Positions 52,734 through 61,741 of a stretch of 64,000 nucleotides of DNA are shown here, one piece after another. The translations under genes and the position numbers were made by a program. The DNA comes from an uncultured Clostridia bacterium (GTDB taxonomy: Bacteria; Bacillota; Clostridia; Christensenellales; UBA1242): positions 383,599 through 447,598 of the forward strand of contig CAKVHF010000001.1 in the NCBI GenBank assembly GCA_934748015.1, in the 5' to 3' direction. Each line of letters begins with the position of its first letter. The first letter of the stretch is position 1. The notes under the pieces were generated by a model. It saw only the letters and a program-made list of their open reading frames with translations, made no database searches and was not told the origin of the DNA.

Positions 52734-53297
52734 ATGAAAATATTGCTAGGTGAAATAGCACCATTTTTCGTAATTTTGATTATGCTAGGCGTAACTGCAA
52801 TAGTGTCGTCATTGATAGTAATAATCGAGAAAAATAAAACAAAAAACCTATATACAATTAAACAAAAAGCATCACTAAAAAATGCCAACATCAAGCTTGT
52901 TACTTCCTATTGTTCCCCTGCAGAAATGCATTTCTTAGAGCAATTGCACAAGGCTTTGCCAAAAGACTTTATTGCTTTCCCTTACGTGTCACTAGAAAAA
53001 ATATTAGAACCTGATGGTGACAACAAAGTAGACTTCAATATTGCAAGTTCCAAAATTGTTGATGTGTGTATATTTTTGCAAAAAACTATGGAGCCTGTCT
53101 TGGCGATTGATCTATACACATCCAATCCTCTTAGTCAGACACTAAAGAAAATTGATGAAGATGTAATAGGAATGTTGAAAAAAGTTAACTTACCACTTGT
53201 CCAAATAAAACTTCAAGAAACTTATGATATAGATATCCTAAAAAGTGACCTTTTGAACGCAATGAACCCTATTGTTTTTGCAAAAATCAAAAAATAA
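52734..53297 (+). CDS. Membrane-anchored DUF2726-like protein
   Basis: 187 residues. One N-terminal membrane helix (about 9-30) is followed by a domain resembling DUF2726 (a PD-(D/E)xK-like fold): S-P-A-E-M-H-F-L-E-Q-L near 64-74, V-S-L-E-K-I-L, N-K-V-D-F-N-I and L-A-I-D-L near 126. The Asp and the following acidic residue of a nuclease-like core are visible, but the rest is divergent. It is probably transcribed with ung, a DNA-repair link by position only. AAGGA precedes the ATG. Confidence 0.6.
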   Translation: MKILLGEIAPFFVILIMLGVTAIVSSLIVIIEKNKTKNLYTIKQKASLKNANIKLVTSYCSPAEMHFLEQLHKALPKDFIAFPYVSLEKILEPDGDNKVDFNIASSKIVDVCIFLQKTMEPVLAIDLYTSNPLSQTLKKIDEDVIGMLKKVNLPLVQIKLQETYDIDILKSDLLNAMNPIVFAKIKK

Positions 53298-53327
53298 TGT
53301 GCAAAATTTACGCACATTATTTTTTTA
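53293..53327. terminator. Bidirectional terminator between the DUF2726-like gene and glmM
   Basis: AATAATGTGC (53293-53302) pairs with GCACATTATT (53312-53321), with A and T runs on both sides; both convergent genes end within it. Confidence 0.8.
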
Positions 53328-54656
53328 TACTTTATTTATATTGTTTATTATTTTTGTTAGTTTTGCCATGCATTGCTGAGCAATAGCAACATCTCGGCTC
53401 TCTACACTTAGTCTGATAACAGGTTCTGTACCTGATGGTCTAACTATTATGTAACAATCGTTTTCTAGTTTTTTTATTTTTTTCTGCAATTTTGCAACAA
53501 ATGTCTTATCGTCAAATTTTGCCCTACAATCAGCAGATATTGCAATATTTTTTTCTATAACTGGATATTTGGTCATTAAGTTCAAATAATCTCTTATGTC
53601 TAACTTATTGACAATTATTGCTTTAAGTAGATATAGAGCATTGAAGAGTGCATCGCAAGTGGTGTTGTAATCCGAAAGGACTATGTGTCCGCTTGGCTCT
53701 CCACCTAAGTTGTAGTTTTCGCTTCGCATCTTATTAATAACATTTTTGTCACCCACATCTACCCTTACCAGCCCTATTCCTTCGTCTCTCAAAGAAGCCT
53801 CTATACCTCGATTGGTCATAATTGTGCCAACTATAGTCGATCGATTAAGTTGGTTATTGGACTGCATATATTTTGCCAAAACATACAAGATATCATCACC
53901 ATCTAGGACTTTGCCGTCCGATAAGACAACTCGCAATCTATCTGCATCACCATCAAAAGCAAAGCCATAATCACAGCCATGATCAAGCACTTCTTGTCTT
54001 AAATGTTCTATATGTTGAGCACCACAATTTCTATTGATATTGTGTCCATCGTTGTGATTGGCAATACACACCACATTAGCACCTAATTTCTTGAAAAGTA
54101 CTGGTGCGATATGATAGTTAGAACCATTAGCAGTATCAAGTGCGATATTTAGTCCAGTAAGATCCAGGTTGATTGAATTAATTATGCTATTTACATAATT
54201 ATCGACATACTTCTCAGCACCAAAAACACAGCCTTTGTTAATAGTCAATACTCGGTTATCTTCATCAATATATTGCTCGATTGTTTTTTCCTCTTCTTGA
54301 CTGCATTTTAATCCAAAACGATTGATTATCTTGATGCCATTCATTTCCCACGAATTGTGCGAAGCAGTAATCATGATGGCAAAGCCTACATCCATAGTTT
54401 TGGCCAAATACGATACACAAGCAGTTGGAACAACACCAAGCATATAACAATCTATTCCGGTATCCATAATTCCGCAAGATACTGCATTGGCAATCAAGTG
54501 ATTACTAATTCTGGTATCAGTGCCAATAATTACCTTCTTAGTATAAAAGTTGTCGTTAATATATCTTCCTACTGCATAACCGACCCTGTATGCCAACTTA
54601 CTATCTAACCCGTTGTCAATTTCTTCACGTATTCCATCTGTTCCAAAATATTTCAT
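53325..54656 (-). CDS. glmM: Phosphoglucosamine mutase
   Basis: 443 residues. The phosphoserine loop T-A-S-H-N is at 97-101 with Ser99, the metal loop D-G-D-A-D-R is near 240, and the C-terminal phosphate-binding loop has R-P-S-G-T-E-P. It converts glucosamine 6-phosphate to the 1-phosphate for UDP-GlcNAc synthesis. It lies directly after the penicillin-binding protein of the division cluster, where murE and its companions would usually be. Confidence 0.94.
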   Translation of the reverse strand: MKYFGTDGIREEIDNGLDSKLAYRVGYAVGRYINDNFYTKKVIIGTDTRISNHLIANAVSCGIMDTGIDCYMLGVVPTACVSYLAKTMDVGFAIMITASHNSWEMNGIKIINRFGLKCSQEEEKTIEQYIDEDNRVLTINKGCVFGAEKYVDNYVNSIINSINLDLTGLNIALDTANGSNYHIAPVLFKKLGANVVCIANHNDGHNINRNCGAQHIEHLRQEVLDHGCDYGFAFDGDADRLRVVLSDGKVLDGDDILYVLAKYMQSNNQLNRSTIVGTIMTNRGIEASLRDEGIGLVRVDVGDKNVINKMRSENYNLGGEPSGHIVLSDYNTTCDALFNALYLLKAIIVNKLDIRDYLNLMTKYPVIEKNIAISADCRAKFDDKTFVAKLQKKIKKLENDCYIIVRPSGTEPVIRLSVESRDVAIAQQCMAKLTKIINNINKV

Positions 54657-54717
54657 AACAACCTACTTTACATATTTATTACATGTAATTTTTATGAAAA
54701 TATATTGGATATTGTTA

Positions 54718-56625
54718 CTATTCGGTTGTAAGTATTACGATTGCGTTAGAATATACCTTGTACTTGTATGTAGGCGTTTGTGATACTACAAACTCACCTT
54801 CACCTGCTACCTGATATTGCAAGCCCAATTCTTTTAGTAGCAAAATTGCCCTTGTTAAAGACATTCCCACTAGATCTGGAACTTCAATATTTCTTTCCAT
54901 TCGTTTTTTGTCAGCCTCAATATCTTCGGTTGGAGCGATATTTTTGATATCAATTATGTCTTGAAATACCAATTTAGCATAAGGTGTAGCAACAATACTG
55001 CCATAATAATTACCCATGCTAGGTTCATCTGCTATAATTAGCACCACATACTCTGGGTTGTCGGCAGGAAAACCACCTATAAATGATGCTATGTACTTAC
55101 CACTAATTCCGTTGCTATCGTACTTTTGACTTGTTCCTGTTTTGCCACCCACACGATATCCCTCGATGAAAGTTCCAATACCTGTATAGTGTTTTACTAC
55201 TTCCTCAAACATTACCTTAATCTTGTCGCTAGTGTCCTCACTGACCGTTCGATTAATTAGCGTTGGTTGATTTTCTTTAACAACTCTGCCGTCAGAGGTT
55301 GATACTTTCTGCAAGAAATATGGCTTCATTAGATTACCACCATTAAGAACACTACATATCGCTGTTATTAACTGCAAAGGTGATACCGCAATTGCTTGAC
55401 CAAAACCCATACGTGCTAAGTCTACATTTTTGATATTTTCTTTCTGCATAAGTATTCCGCCCGCTTCACCAAAGAAATCTACCTCAAGCGGTTCACCAAA
55501 ACCATATTTAGCAAAATAATCATAAAACTGATCAACACCCAATCGCAATGCTAGGTCTGTAAAGACTGCATTACAACTATTGCACAAGCCCTCGGTTAGC
55601 GACTGGCTTCCGTGTCCTGTATGTTTCCAGCATTTGATCTTCTCTCCATCTATTATTACATAACCCGGGTCATAAAATCTATCTGACAAATGTGCCTTGC
55701 CAGCATCCAAAGCAGCTGCCATTGTTAGCACCTTAAATGTTGAACCCGGTTCATAAACATCTACAATACTTAGGTTCTTCATTGCATTCATCAGTTCTTC
55801 AATATTATCTCGATTGGGGTTATTAAGGTCATAACTAGGCTTATTACTCATAGCAAGGATCTCGCCTGTGCTGGCACTCATAACAATGCCTGTAGCAGTC
55901 TTTGGCTTCTGTTCGTTACATAGTGTCACTAAAGCATTTTCTAGCGACTGCTGGATCTTTACATCAACTGTAAGAGTCAGATCCAATCCGTCAACACTAT
56001 CCACATATGTATACAGGCTATTATCTATTTCCACACCTTTGACATCGCTAGTTATATTGTAATAACCTCTAGCACCTGCAAGATAATCGTTATAATACAT
56101 CTCTAGTCCTGCTTGACCGGTGTTGTCTATATTGGTGATACCTATTATTTGGCTTGCCAGATCACCCTGAGGATAGTATCTTTTGGTGTTTTCACTATAA
56201 TACACTCCTGCCAAATTATATGTATTTATATCATTAACAGCACTTGCTTCGACCTGTTTTTTTATTAAGATTTCACTTACTTTGGTGGTAGTTATTTTGT
56301 TATAAAGAGCCTCATAGTCCATATTTAGAACCTTGGATAGTGCCACAGCAACTTTGCTACTATCCTGAACCATACTAGGTCTAACATATATGTCATAAGA
56401 AGAATAACTTACGGCTAGAGGGACATTATTGCGATCTACAATTTTGCCTCTAGTAGCCTCAATAGGCAGTGATCTTGTCCACTGTCTGGATGCAAGATTA
56501 TTAAGCCATCCACTCTTGATCAGTTGCAAATATCCTAGTCGAAATATGATGATAGCAAAAAGAAAAGTTACTAGCAGGAAAATCCCTAGTAACTTCTTTT
56601 GTATATGATAAGATGAATTATTCAA
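54718..56625 (-). CDS. Class B penicillin-binding protein (FtsI/SpoVD type) with PASTA domain
   Basis: 635 residues from TTG 56623-56625. A short cytoplasmic tail and a membrane helix (about 11-32) precede a dimerisation domain and a transpeptidase domain with S-T-F-K (295-298), S-C-N (350-352) and K-T-G-T (495-498). A PASTA domain occupies 581-635. It cross-links septal or cortex peptidoglycan. The cluster mraZ-rsmH-ftsL-PBP suggests the division protein FtsI; SpoVD has the same layout and cannot be excluded. The GGAGG before the TTG lies within the end of the upstream gene. Confidence 0.93.
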   Translation of the reverse strand: MNNSSYHIQKKLLGIFLLVTFLFAIIIFRLGYLQLIKSGWLNNLASRQWTRSLPIEATRGKIVDRNNVPLAVSYSSYDIYVRPSMVQDSSKVAVALSKVLNMDYEALYNKITTTKVSEILIKKQVEASAVNDINTYNLAGVYYSENTKRYYPQGDLASQIIGITNIDNTGQAGLEMYYNDYLAGARGYYNITSDVKGVEIDNSLYTYVDSVDGLDLTLTVDVKIQQSLENALVTLCNEQKPKTATGIVMSASTGEILAMSNKPSYDLNNPNRDNIEELMNAMKNLSIVDVYEPGSTFKVLTMAAALDAGKAHLSDRFYDPGYVIIDGEKIKCWKHTGHGSQSLTEGLCNSCNAVFTDLALRLGVDQFYDYFAKYGFGEPLEVDFFGEAGGILMQKENIKNVDLARMGFGQAIAVSPLQLITAICSVLNGGNLMKPYFLQKVSTSDGRVVKENQPTLINRTVSEDTSDKIKVMFEEVVKHYTGIGTFIEGYRVGGKTGTSQKYDSNGISGKYIASFIGGFPADNPEYVVLIIADEPSMGNYYGSIVATPYAKLVFQDIIDIKNIAPTEDIEADKKRMERNIEVPDLVGMSLTRAILLLKELGLQYQVAGEGEFVVSQTPTYKYKVYSNAIVILTTE

Positions 56626-56634
56626 TTGTTATGT

Positions 56635-57231
56635 TTATCCTCCAAATATAGAAGATATAAAATTGCAAACTGCGTCAAACCAGTTAGTTGAGCCTTGTAA
56701 CCTAGTGACAGTGTTTGTATTATTTAACTCTACATATATGATTTTGTCATCATCAAGTGTTGTATATCCATTAGATTCCAACTCGGAACTAATACCAGTT
56801 GTGTCATTTAGCGAAGACAAATCTTTCTTCAAAGAATCAACTATGGTTGTTTCAGTAGCAATATTACTCTCTAGTATTTGTATGCTAGAAGCTGTCGCAC
56901 TTATGCACACAATGTTGTATATTGCTAAGAACAATAGCATTGCTGTAACAGCAATAGTCGTTGCCATCAATAACTTCATCCTAAATGTAATTGAAGCATT
57001 AGCCACCATTGCATTATCTTTAGTGGTTGTAACCGACTTCAATACATCTTCATCTATTGTTATACTGTCAAATTCGTTTGTTAATTCTTTGATCTTGTCA
57101 TCACTATAAGTTGTGTCAAATTTGCTTACTTGGTCAACAATAGGACTATCGATTGAAGTTGTATCATTTTCAATCGATTGAGTTATACTATCTTCTTTTT
57201 CTAACGATTTCAACGTCTGAAATGTTTCCAT
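56635..57231 (-). CDS. FtsL-like division protein
   Basis: 198 residues from the ATG at 57229-57231 with GGAGG upstream. A cytoplasmic acidic N-terminus of about 90 residues is followed by one membrane helix (about 93-115) and a leucine-containing helical outer segment (I-Q-I-L-E-S-N-I, V-D-S-L-K-K-D-L). This bitopic layout and the position between rsmH and the PBP fit FtsL, although the protein is longer than usual (about 120). The sequence itself is poorly conserved, as FtsL usually is. Confidence 0.65.
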   Translation of the reverse strand: METFQTLKSLEKEDSITQSIENDTTSIDSPIVDQVSKFDTTYSDDKIKELTNEFDSITIDEDVLKSVTTTKDNAMVANASITFRMKLLMATTIAVTAMLLFLAIYNIVCISATASSIQILESNIATETTIVDSLKKDLSSLNDTTGISSELESNGYTTLDDDKIIYVELNNTNTVTRLQGSTNWFDAVCNFISSIFGG

Positions 57232-57248
57232 ATAATACACCCTCCTCG

Positions 57249-58190
57249 TCAAATTTTCTCAGCAATTCTTAACTTAGCACATGTACTTCTTGTATTTTCT
57301 TTCTGTTCTTCTTCGCTAGCAACCAATGGTTTCTTAGTAAGTATATTTATTTCCTTTTTGTGACCACATATACATACCGGAAAAGATTTGTCGCATATGC
57401 ATTCACTACTACGATTTTTGAATACTGTTTTTACAATTCTATCTTCTAGCGAATGGAATGTAATGATAGCAATTCTTCCGCCAGACTTCAACCTGTCAAT
57501 CATGCTGTTGATAACACTATCCAATCGCTCTAGCTCGCTGTTAACTTCAATCCTTATTGCTTGGAATGTCTTAGTACAAGGATTAGCCCCTTTCTTCTTA
57601 AACACAACCTTCTCAACAATATCAGCCAATTGCTTAGTTGTCTTAATTGGGTTTAACTTCCTTGTGGCAACTATTTCGTGAGCAATCTTTCTTGCAAAAG
57701 GTTCTTCGCCATATCTAAATAGTATTTCGCTGAGTTCCTTCTCAGAATATTCGTTAACCACATTGTATGCACTAAATGGATTATCGGTATCCATACGCAT
57801 ATCTAGTAGTGCATCAAATCTGTAAGAAAATCCACGCTCTGCAGTATCTAGTTGATAACTACTTACACCCAAATCAAGCAATATACCATCTATGGCATCA
57901 ATGCCAAGGCCATCTAGAATTTCAACAAAGTTCTTAAAATCATTCTTGACAAATACAATGTTGGGATTGTTACCCAATCTCTGTCTACCAACTTCTAGTG
58001 CAACTGGATCTTTGTCAATAGCGATCAATTTGCCAGTAGTAAGCCTTTCTAGTATCTTGCTAGAATGTCCACCTCCACCAAAAGTCCCATCAACGTATAT
58101 TCCGTCAGGCTTGATATTAAGCCCTTCGATACACTCTGTTAGCATAATAGGTGTGTGATTAAAATTAATATTTTCCAAATGTTTTTCCAT
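57249..58190 (-). CDS. rsmH: 16S rRNA (cytosine1402-N4)-methyltransferase
   Basis: 313 residues. The SAM-binding G-T-F-G-G-G-G-H-S motif near 36-44, L-D-L-G-V-S-S near 107, R-M-D-T and the late I-T-F-H-S-L-E-D-R-I-V-K motif are diagnostic. It methylates the decoding-site cytosine. The ATG overlaps the mraZ stop as TAATG, so translation is coupled. Confidence 0.96.
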   Translation of the reverse strand: MEKHLENINFNHTPIMLTECIEGLNIKPDGIYVDGTFGGGGHSSKILERLTTGKLIAIDKDPVALEVGRQRLGNNPNIVFVKNDFKNFVEILDGLGIDAIDGILLDLGVSSYQLDTAERGFSYRFDALLDMRMDTDNPFSAYNVVNEYSEKELSEILFRYGEEPFARKIAHEIVATRKLNPIKTTKQLADIVEKVVFKKKGANPCTKTFQAIRIEVNSELERLDSVINSMIDRLKSGGRIAIITFHSLEDRIVKTVFKNRSSECICDKSFPVCICGHKKEINILTKKPLVASEEEQKENTRSTCAKLRIAEKI

Positions 58191-58621
58191 TAAATTTCGT
58201 ATTTACCAAGTTCGCCTAATACTTGATCAATACTATCATCGGAAGCAACGTATTTGTTCCAATTTTCTTCGCTCCACAACTCCAATCTTTGTCCCACACC
58301 CACGAAAACAATATTTTTGTTGATATTAGCAAATTCTTTGAGATTAGTAGGTAATACAAATCTGCCTTGTTTGTCCTCTTCTACCTCATAGGACGAACTA
58401 AGCAATGCCCTTATTGGTCTCTGTGCCTCTATATCAAAAGTCGGAATATTATTAAGTTTAGCTACAAACTGATCTTGAAAATATTGTCTATCAAATATGA
58501 AAATAGAGTGGTTTGTACCCTTGGTTATAACATAACCTTCGGTCAATTCTTTACGCAATTTGCTAGGAATTCTTACTCTATTTTTCTCGTCCAGTTGATA
58601 GTTATACTGACCAAAAAACAT
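58190..58621 (-). CDS. mraZ: Transcriptional regulator MraZ
   Basis: 143 residues with two SpoVT/AbrB-like repeats: L-D-E-K-N-R-V-R-I-P-S-K-L-R in the first and D-K-Q-G-R-F-V-L-P-T-N-L in the second. It represses its own division operon by binding direct repeats near the promoter, which are visible upstream at exact 10-base spacing. AAGGAG precedes the ATG. Confidence 0.96.
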   Translation of the reverse strand: MFFGQYNYQLDEKNRVRIPSKLRKELTEGYVITKGTNHSIFIFDRQYFQDQFVAKLNNIPTFDIEAQRPIRALLSSSYEVEEDKQGRFVLPTNLKEFANINKNIVFVGVGQRLELWSEENWNKYVASDDSIDQVLGELGKYEI

Positions 58622-58648
58622 AATATTCTCCTTTCTAACCTTGCCTTA

Positions 58649-58690
58649 AGTATACTACAATTATTAACCACTTCCAACCATTTTTAACCA
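58649..58690 (-). promoter_or_regulatory. mraZ promoter with three MraZ boxes
   Basis: On the minus strand TTGGAA (58677-58672), 17 bases, TATACT (58654-58649). TGGTT occurs three times with exact 10-base period (starting at 58690, 58680 and 58670), two of them as AGTGGTTA. These overlap the -35 and match the tandem-box design of MraZ operators in other bacteria. Confidence 0.7.
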
Positions 58691-58984
58691 CTTTTCAAAA
58701 TTTTAAGTTTTATTTAGCTTCAAATTTATGTTTTTTAAAACAAAAAAATCAACTATGCGTAGCACATAACAAAAGTGCTAATTACATAGTTGATGATTAA
58801 TAATCTCGAGTTATTATATTTTTAATTATTATGCTTTCTGTCTTAGTGAACATCCAATGTTGACTGAACAGCAAACTTGTTGCACATCATTTTTGGCTTA
58901 CTTTGTTGTTTTTTGCTAAATATTTATATTTGTGTATAGTGAAATTATCGCTAGCCACAACAATAATTAATCACATATTTAATA
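58691..58984. other. Intergenic region with terminator and possible micro-ORF
   Basis: About 290 bases between mraZ and a phosphoesterase gene. On the minus strand a terminator closes a short region (58798-58984) that could be a separate small transcript: an 18-codon frame from GTG 58883-58885 to TAA 58829-58831 encodes a peptide with V-C-C-S-V-N-I-G-C. It has no ribosome-binding site, so coding is doubtful. Confidence 0.3.
58742..58794 (-). terminator. Strong terminator upstream of mraZ
   Basis: On the minus strand ATCAACTATG (58794-58785) pairs with CATAGTTGAT (58757-58748), with inner TAGCAC/GTGCTA, then a run of T. It shields mraZ from upstream transcription. Confidence 0.8.
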
Positions 58985-59683
58985 CTAATATACCCTAACT
59001 GGATTGTGTCTAAGATGGTCACAAGATGTAAGATAATATTGAATTCTGTGCTTAGTAAATTTCAATTTTTGCTTCTTTTCACTATTATGCAAATGCCCAT
59101 AAATCACCTTATTTACGCCATATTTCTCAAACAATGCAGACATCTCGTTAGATTGAAAACGACTATTAAATACTGGATAATGTGTCATAACTATCAAGAT
59201 ATCACCCTCTTGCATGATCTCCTTAGCAGACTTAAGCGACAGCTCCATTCGCAAGCATTCTCTCTTATACAGTTTCTCGTCATCAGCGGTTTTGAACTTG
59301 CCGTCTTCAGCTGGCATCCAACCCCTGCTACCACAGATCACAACACCATCGAATCTGATAGCATCATTTTGGATTGCATAGAAGTTGGATGGCAGGACTT
59401 GTCTTAATGCAGTCAAACTATGCCACCAATAATCATGATTGCCTTTGACTATAACCTTTGATCCCTTAAGATGTGATATAAACTCTAGATCAGGCAATGC
59501 TTCATTAAGGTTCATTGCCCAAGATACATCGCCGGAGATTAGGACAACATCATCTTCTTTTACTTTTCTATTCCAGTTCTTTACAATCAATTCTACATAA
59601 TTATCCCAGTTTTCGCCAAATATATCCATTGGCTTAGGATTGTTAATACTTAGATGCAGATCACTTATTGCATATATTTTCAA
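58985..59683 (-). CDS. Calcineurin-type metallophosphoesterase
   Basis: 232 residues from TTG 59681-59683, nine bases after AGAGG. Motifs S-D-L-H-L, G-D-V-S-W-A, G-N-H-D-Y-W-W, M-T-H-Y-P and Y-G-H-L-H-N place it in the two-metal phosphoesterase superfamily (COG1768-like). No membrane or signal segment. Natural substrate unknown. Transcribed alone, ending before the terminator upstream of mraZ. Confidence 0.88.
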   Translation of the reverse strand: MKIYAISDLHLSINNPKPMDIFGENWDNYVELIVKNWNRKVKEDDVVLISGDVSWAMNLNEALPDLEFISHLKGSKVIVKGNHDYWWHSLTALRQVLPSNFYAIQNDAIRFDGVVICGSRGWMPAEDGKFKTADDEKLYKRECLRMELSLKSAKEIMQEGDILIVMTHYPVFNSRFQSNEMSALFEKYGVNKVIYGHLHNSEKKQKLKFTKHRIQYYLTSCDHLRHNPVRVY

Positions 59684-59870
59684 TTATTTTATCCTCTTTT
59701 TTCCCTTAATATTATATATAATTTTTTATTTATTCTTTTATTTGTCACTTTGACAATTATTTCATTGTATATAATATCAAATATCTACAAAAAAATCAAA
59801 TGGAAAAATCGTTAATATATTTGCTTAAAGCAAGACAAAATTGTTGTAGGTAATTTCTAAAACTTTTGAC

Positions 59871-59901
59871 AAAAAAAGAACGCCAAAATATAATAGCGTT
59901 C
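59871..59901 (-). terminator. Terminator after the SPOCS-like gene
   Basis: On the minus strand GAACGC (59901-59896) pairs with GCGTTC (59883-59878), then seven T. Confidence 0.8.
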
Positions 59902-59921
59902 TCAATCCATAATATAATCTG

Positions 59922-60581
59922 CTATTGACCATTAGGTGCAACAGGCTGTTGAGCTGGGAATAATGGCAAATCGAAGAAGCCTGTGCAAGTATCTTGGGTA
60001 AATTCCTGACATGGTGGAATCTGTGCATAGCCATAAGTTGGAACAAGAATGTCCGCATCAACAACTACTTTTAGTACAATAGTAATGCATAGATTGGTTG
60101 TTAGTACATTGCTTTCGTTAAATTGTCCACCTGAGCAAATTGCAGAACCAAAAGCCTCAATCTGATATGGCACAATGGATGGTTGTGGGACATATAGCAC
60201 AACATCGTTAGGAATAACTACTGTGCCAGTTCCTGTACCGGCAACGCCATTGGCATCGGTGTAATTAACAATGATAGGAATGTTGACATCTGCACTAACT
60301 CTAGCAAAACATGGTCTGTCATCAAATCTATCTACTGTTACATTGCTAGTAGTAATATTGGCAGAATCGCTCTGACAACTAATGAAAGTAAGTGGGTATG
60401 TAGGGCTAGCAGGTGTCAAATTGTTTAGTTCAATAACCTCACCTGTCTGTTGAATTTGTTTCATGCAAGCGTCAAATACTTTTCGGGTCTGTATAACCGC
60501 CTTTTCACATAAGCCATTAAGTGGGTTGCCTACCATAGGTCCTGGAAAATTACCTTGTCGATTTCCTGAATAAAATGACAT
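59922..60581 (-). CDS. SPOCS-like (DUF3794-related) spore-associated protein
   Basis: 219 residues, no membrane helix. N-terminal C-E-K-A-V-I-Q-T-R-K-V-F-D-A-C-M is followed by a beta domain with R-P-C-F-A-R-V, V-L-Y-V-P-Q-P-S-I-V-P-Y and L-V-P-T-Y-G-Y-A-Q-I-P-P-C. These fit a clostridial conserved family that I recall as spore coat or exosporium associated and related to SPOCS domains of SipL. Cys residues could cross-link in the coat. The ribosome-binding site lies inside a terminator-like hairpin (60586-60632). Confidence 0.6.
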   Translation of the reverse strand: MSFYSGNRQGNFPGPMVGNPLNGLCEKAVIQTRKVFDACMKQIQQTGEVIELNNLTPASPTYPLTFISCQSDSANITTSNVTVDRFDDRPCFARVSADVNIPIIVNYTDANGVAGTGTGTVVIPNDVVLYVPQPSIVPYQIEAFGSAICSGGQFNESNVLTTNLCITIVLKVVVDADILVPTYGYAQIPPCQEFTQDTCTGFFDLPLFPAQQPVAPNGQ

Positions 60582-60585
60582 AAAA

Positions 60586-60632
60586 AATCTAACCTCCTTG
60601 ATATTATAAAGTATGTCAAATGAGGTTAGATT
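60586..60632 (-). promoter_or_regulatory. Hairpin that is both a terminator and overlaps the next ribosome-binding site
   Basis: On the minus strand AATCTAACCTC (60632-60622) pairs with GAGGTTAGATT (60596-60586) and is followed by T right before the ATG at 60581. The 3' arm contains the GGAGG site of the SPOCS-like gene. It can stop transcripts from the rluB-cmk-plsC-deaminase operon or sequester the site. Confidence 0.6.
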
Positions 60633-60644
60633 GTTACAAATATA

Positions 60645-61130
60645 TTAAATTTTGTAATCTAATTCTATCTTTTTGTCGCCAAAATCAAGTTGTGTATACT
60701 CTACACCCGCCATGTCAAATAGTCTTTTGCTTGCTTTAACGCCGTCAGTAGTCGCATATTTGTCGCAGATATAATACACATGTTTAATTCCTGATTGGAT
60801 AATTGCCTTGGCACACTCGTTGCAAGGAAATAGATATACATATATAGTGCAACCACGCAGACTAGATGTGGAATTAAGGATCGCATTCAACTCAGCATGC
60901 ACAACATAAGGATACTTAACATCAAGGAAATTACCCTCTCTATCCCATGGCAATTCTTCGTCACTACAACCGTTAGGGAATCCATTGTATCCAATGCCGA
61001 CAATACGCTTATTGGCATCAACTATACATGCACCTACTTGCGAATTTGGATCTTTGCTACGCTTGCCAGAAAGTATTGCTACCCCCATAAAATATTCATC
61101 CCAACTAATGTAATCTTGTCTTTTTGTCAT
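60645..61130 (-). CDS. dCMP deaminase (ComEB-like)
   Basis: 161 residues. Zinc ligands are His78 in V-H-A-E (Glu80 catalytic), Cys103 and Cys106 in F-P-C-N-E-C-A; K-D-P-N-S-Q-V-G-A is the N-terminal family motif. It supplies dUMP for thymidylate synthesis. The ATG overlaps the plsC stop as TAATG. It is the last gene of the rluB-cmk-plsC run. Confidence 0.93.
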   Translation of the reverse strand: MTKRQDYISWDEYFMGVAILSGKRSKDPNSQVGACIVDANKRIVGIGYNGFPNGCSDEELPWDREGNFLDVKYPYVVHAELNAILNSTSSLRGCTIYVYLFPCNECAKAIIQSGIKHVYYICDKYATTDGVKASKRLFDMAGVEYTQLDFGDKKIELDYKI

Positions 61131-61741
61131 TATTTTTCTCCTTTCGTTATTCCAAACATTTTTTCTGTCAAAACCTTAATTCCTGCATCAATAACTTCTT
61201 GAGTTATCTTGTCACCTTGATTGTATCCTATCTCTTCTGCTAAGTTAAAACTTTCACCAATAATAAGCCTTGTAAATCTAAATGCTCGCACCTTACGAGT
61301 ATAATGCGCTGGCACAATTGGCGCATTGGTCTTAAGAGCAAATATAATAACACCATTTTTCAGTTGATGTGCATCACCCTCTTTAACCCTTGTGCCTTCT
61401 GGGAATATACATACTGCTTTTTCTTGTTTTAGCAAGCCCAAAGTAGTCTTAAGTGCCTTAATGTCGGTTGTGTCACGATTGACCGGATATCCGCCAATAC
61501 ATCTGCATATATATCCACAAAATTTATTCTTAAATAGGCTTTCTTTAGCCATATAGTTAAATCTTCTTCTAAAAATTCTGCTCCACATAACAATAGGATC
61601 AGCATTGCTCTGGTGATTACAACAGAGTATTACTCTGCCCTTGCGAGGCAAATGCTTTCTGCCAACTATTGTTACCGGAAAGATAATCAATAGAGGAATA
61701 TAGAATATAATTAACAAAATAAAACTAATTACTTTTTTCAT
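61130..61741 (-). CDS. plsC: 1-acyl-sn-glycerol-3-phosphate acyltransferase
   Basis: 203 residues from the ATG at 61739-61741 with AAGGTGAG upstream (a GTG three codons earlier also exists). An N-terminal membrane helix precedes N-H-Q-S-N-A-D with the catalytic H43-x4-D48, and F-P-E-G-T-R (113-118). It makes phosphatidic acid. It overlaps cmk by 17 bases, the usual cmk-plsC order. Confidence 0.94.
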   Translation of the reverse strand: MKKVISFILLIIFYIPLLIIFPVTIVGRKHLPRKGRVILCCNHQSNADPIVMWSRIFRRRFNYMAKESLFKNKFCGYICRCIGGYPVNRDTTDIKALKTTLGLLKQEKAVCIFPEGTRVKEGDAHQLKNGVIIFALKTNAPIVPAHYTRKVRAFRFTRLIIGESFNLAEEIGYNQGDKITQEVIDAGIKVLTEKMFGITKGEK

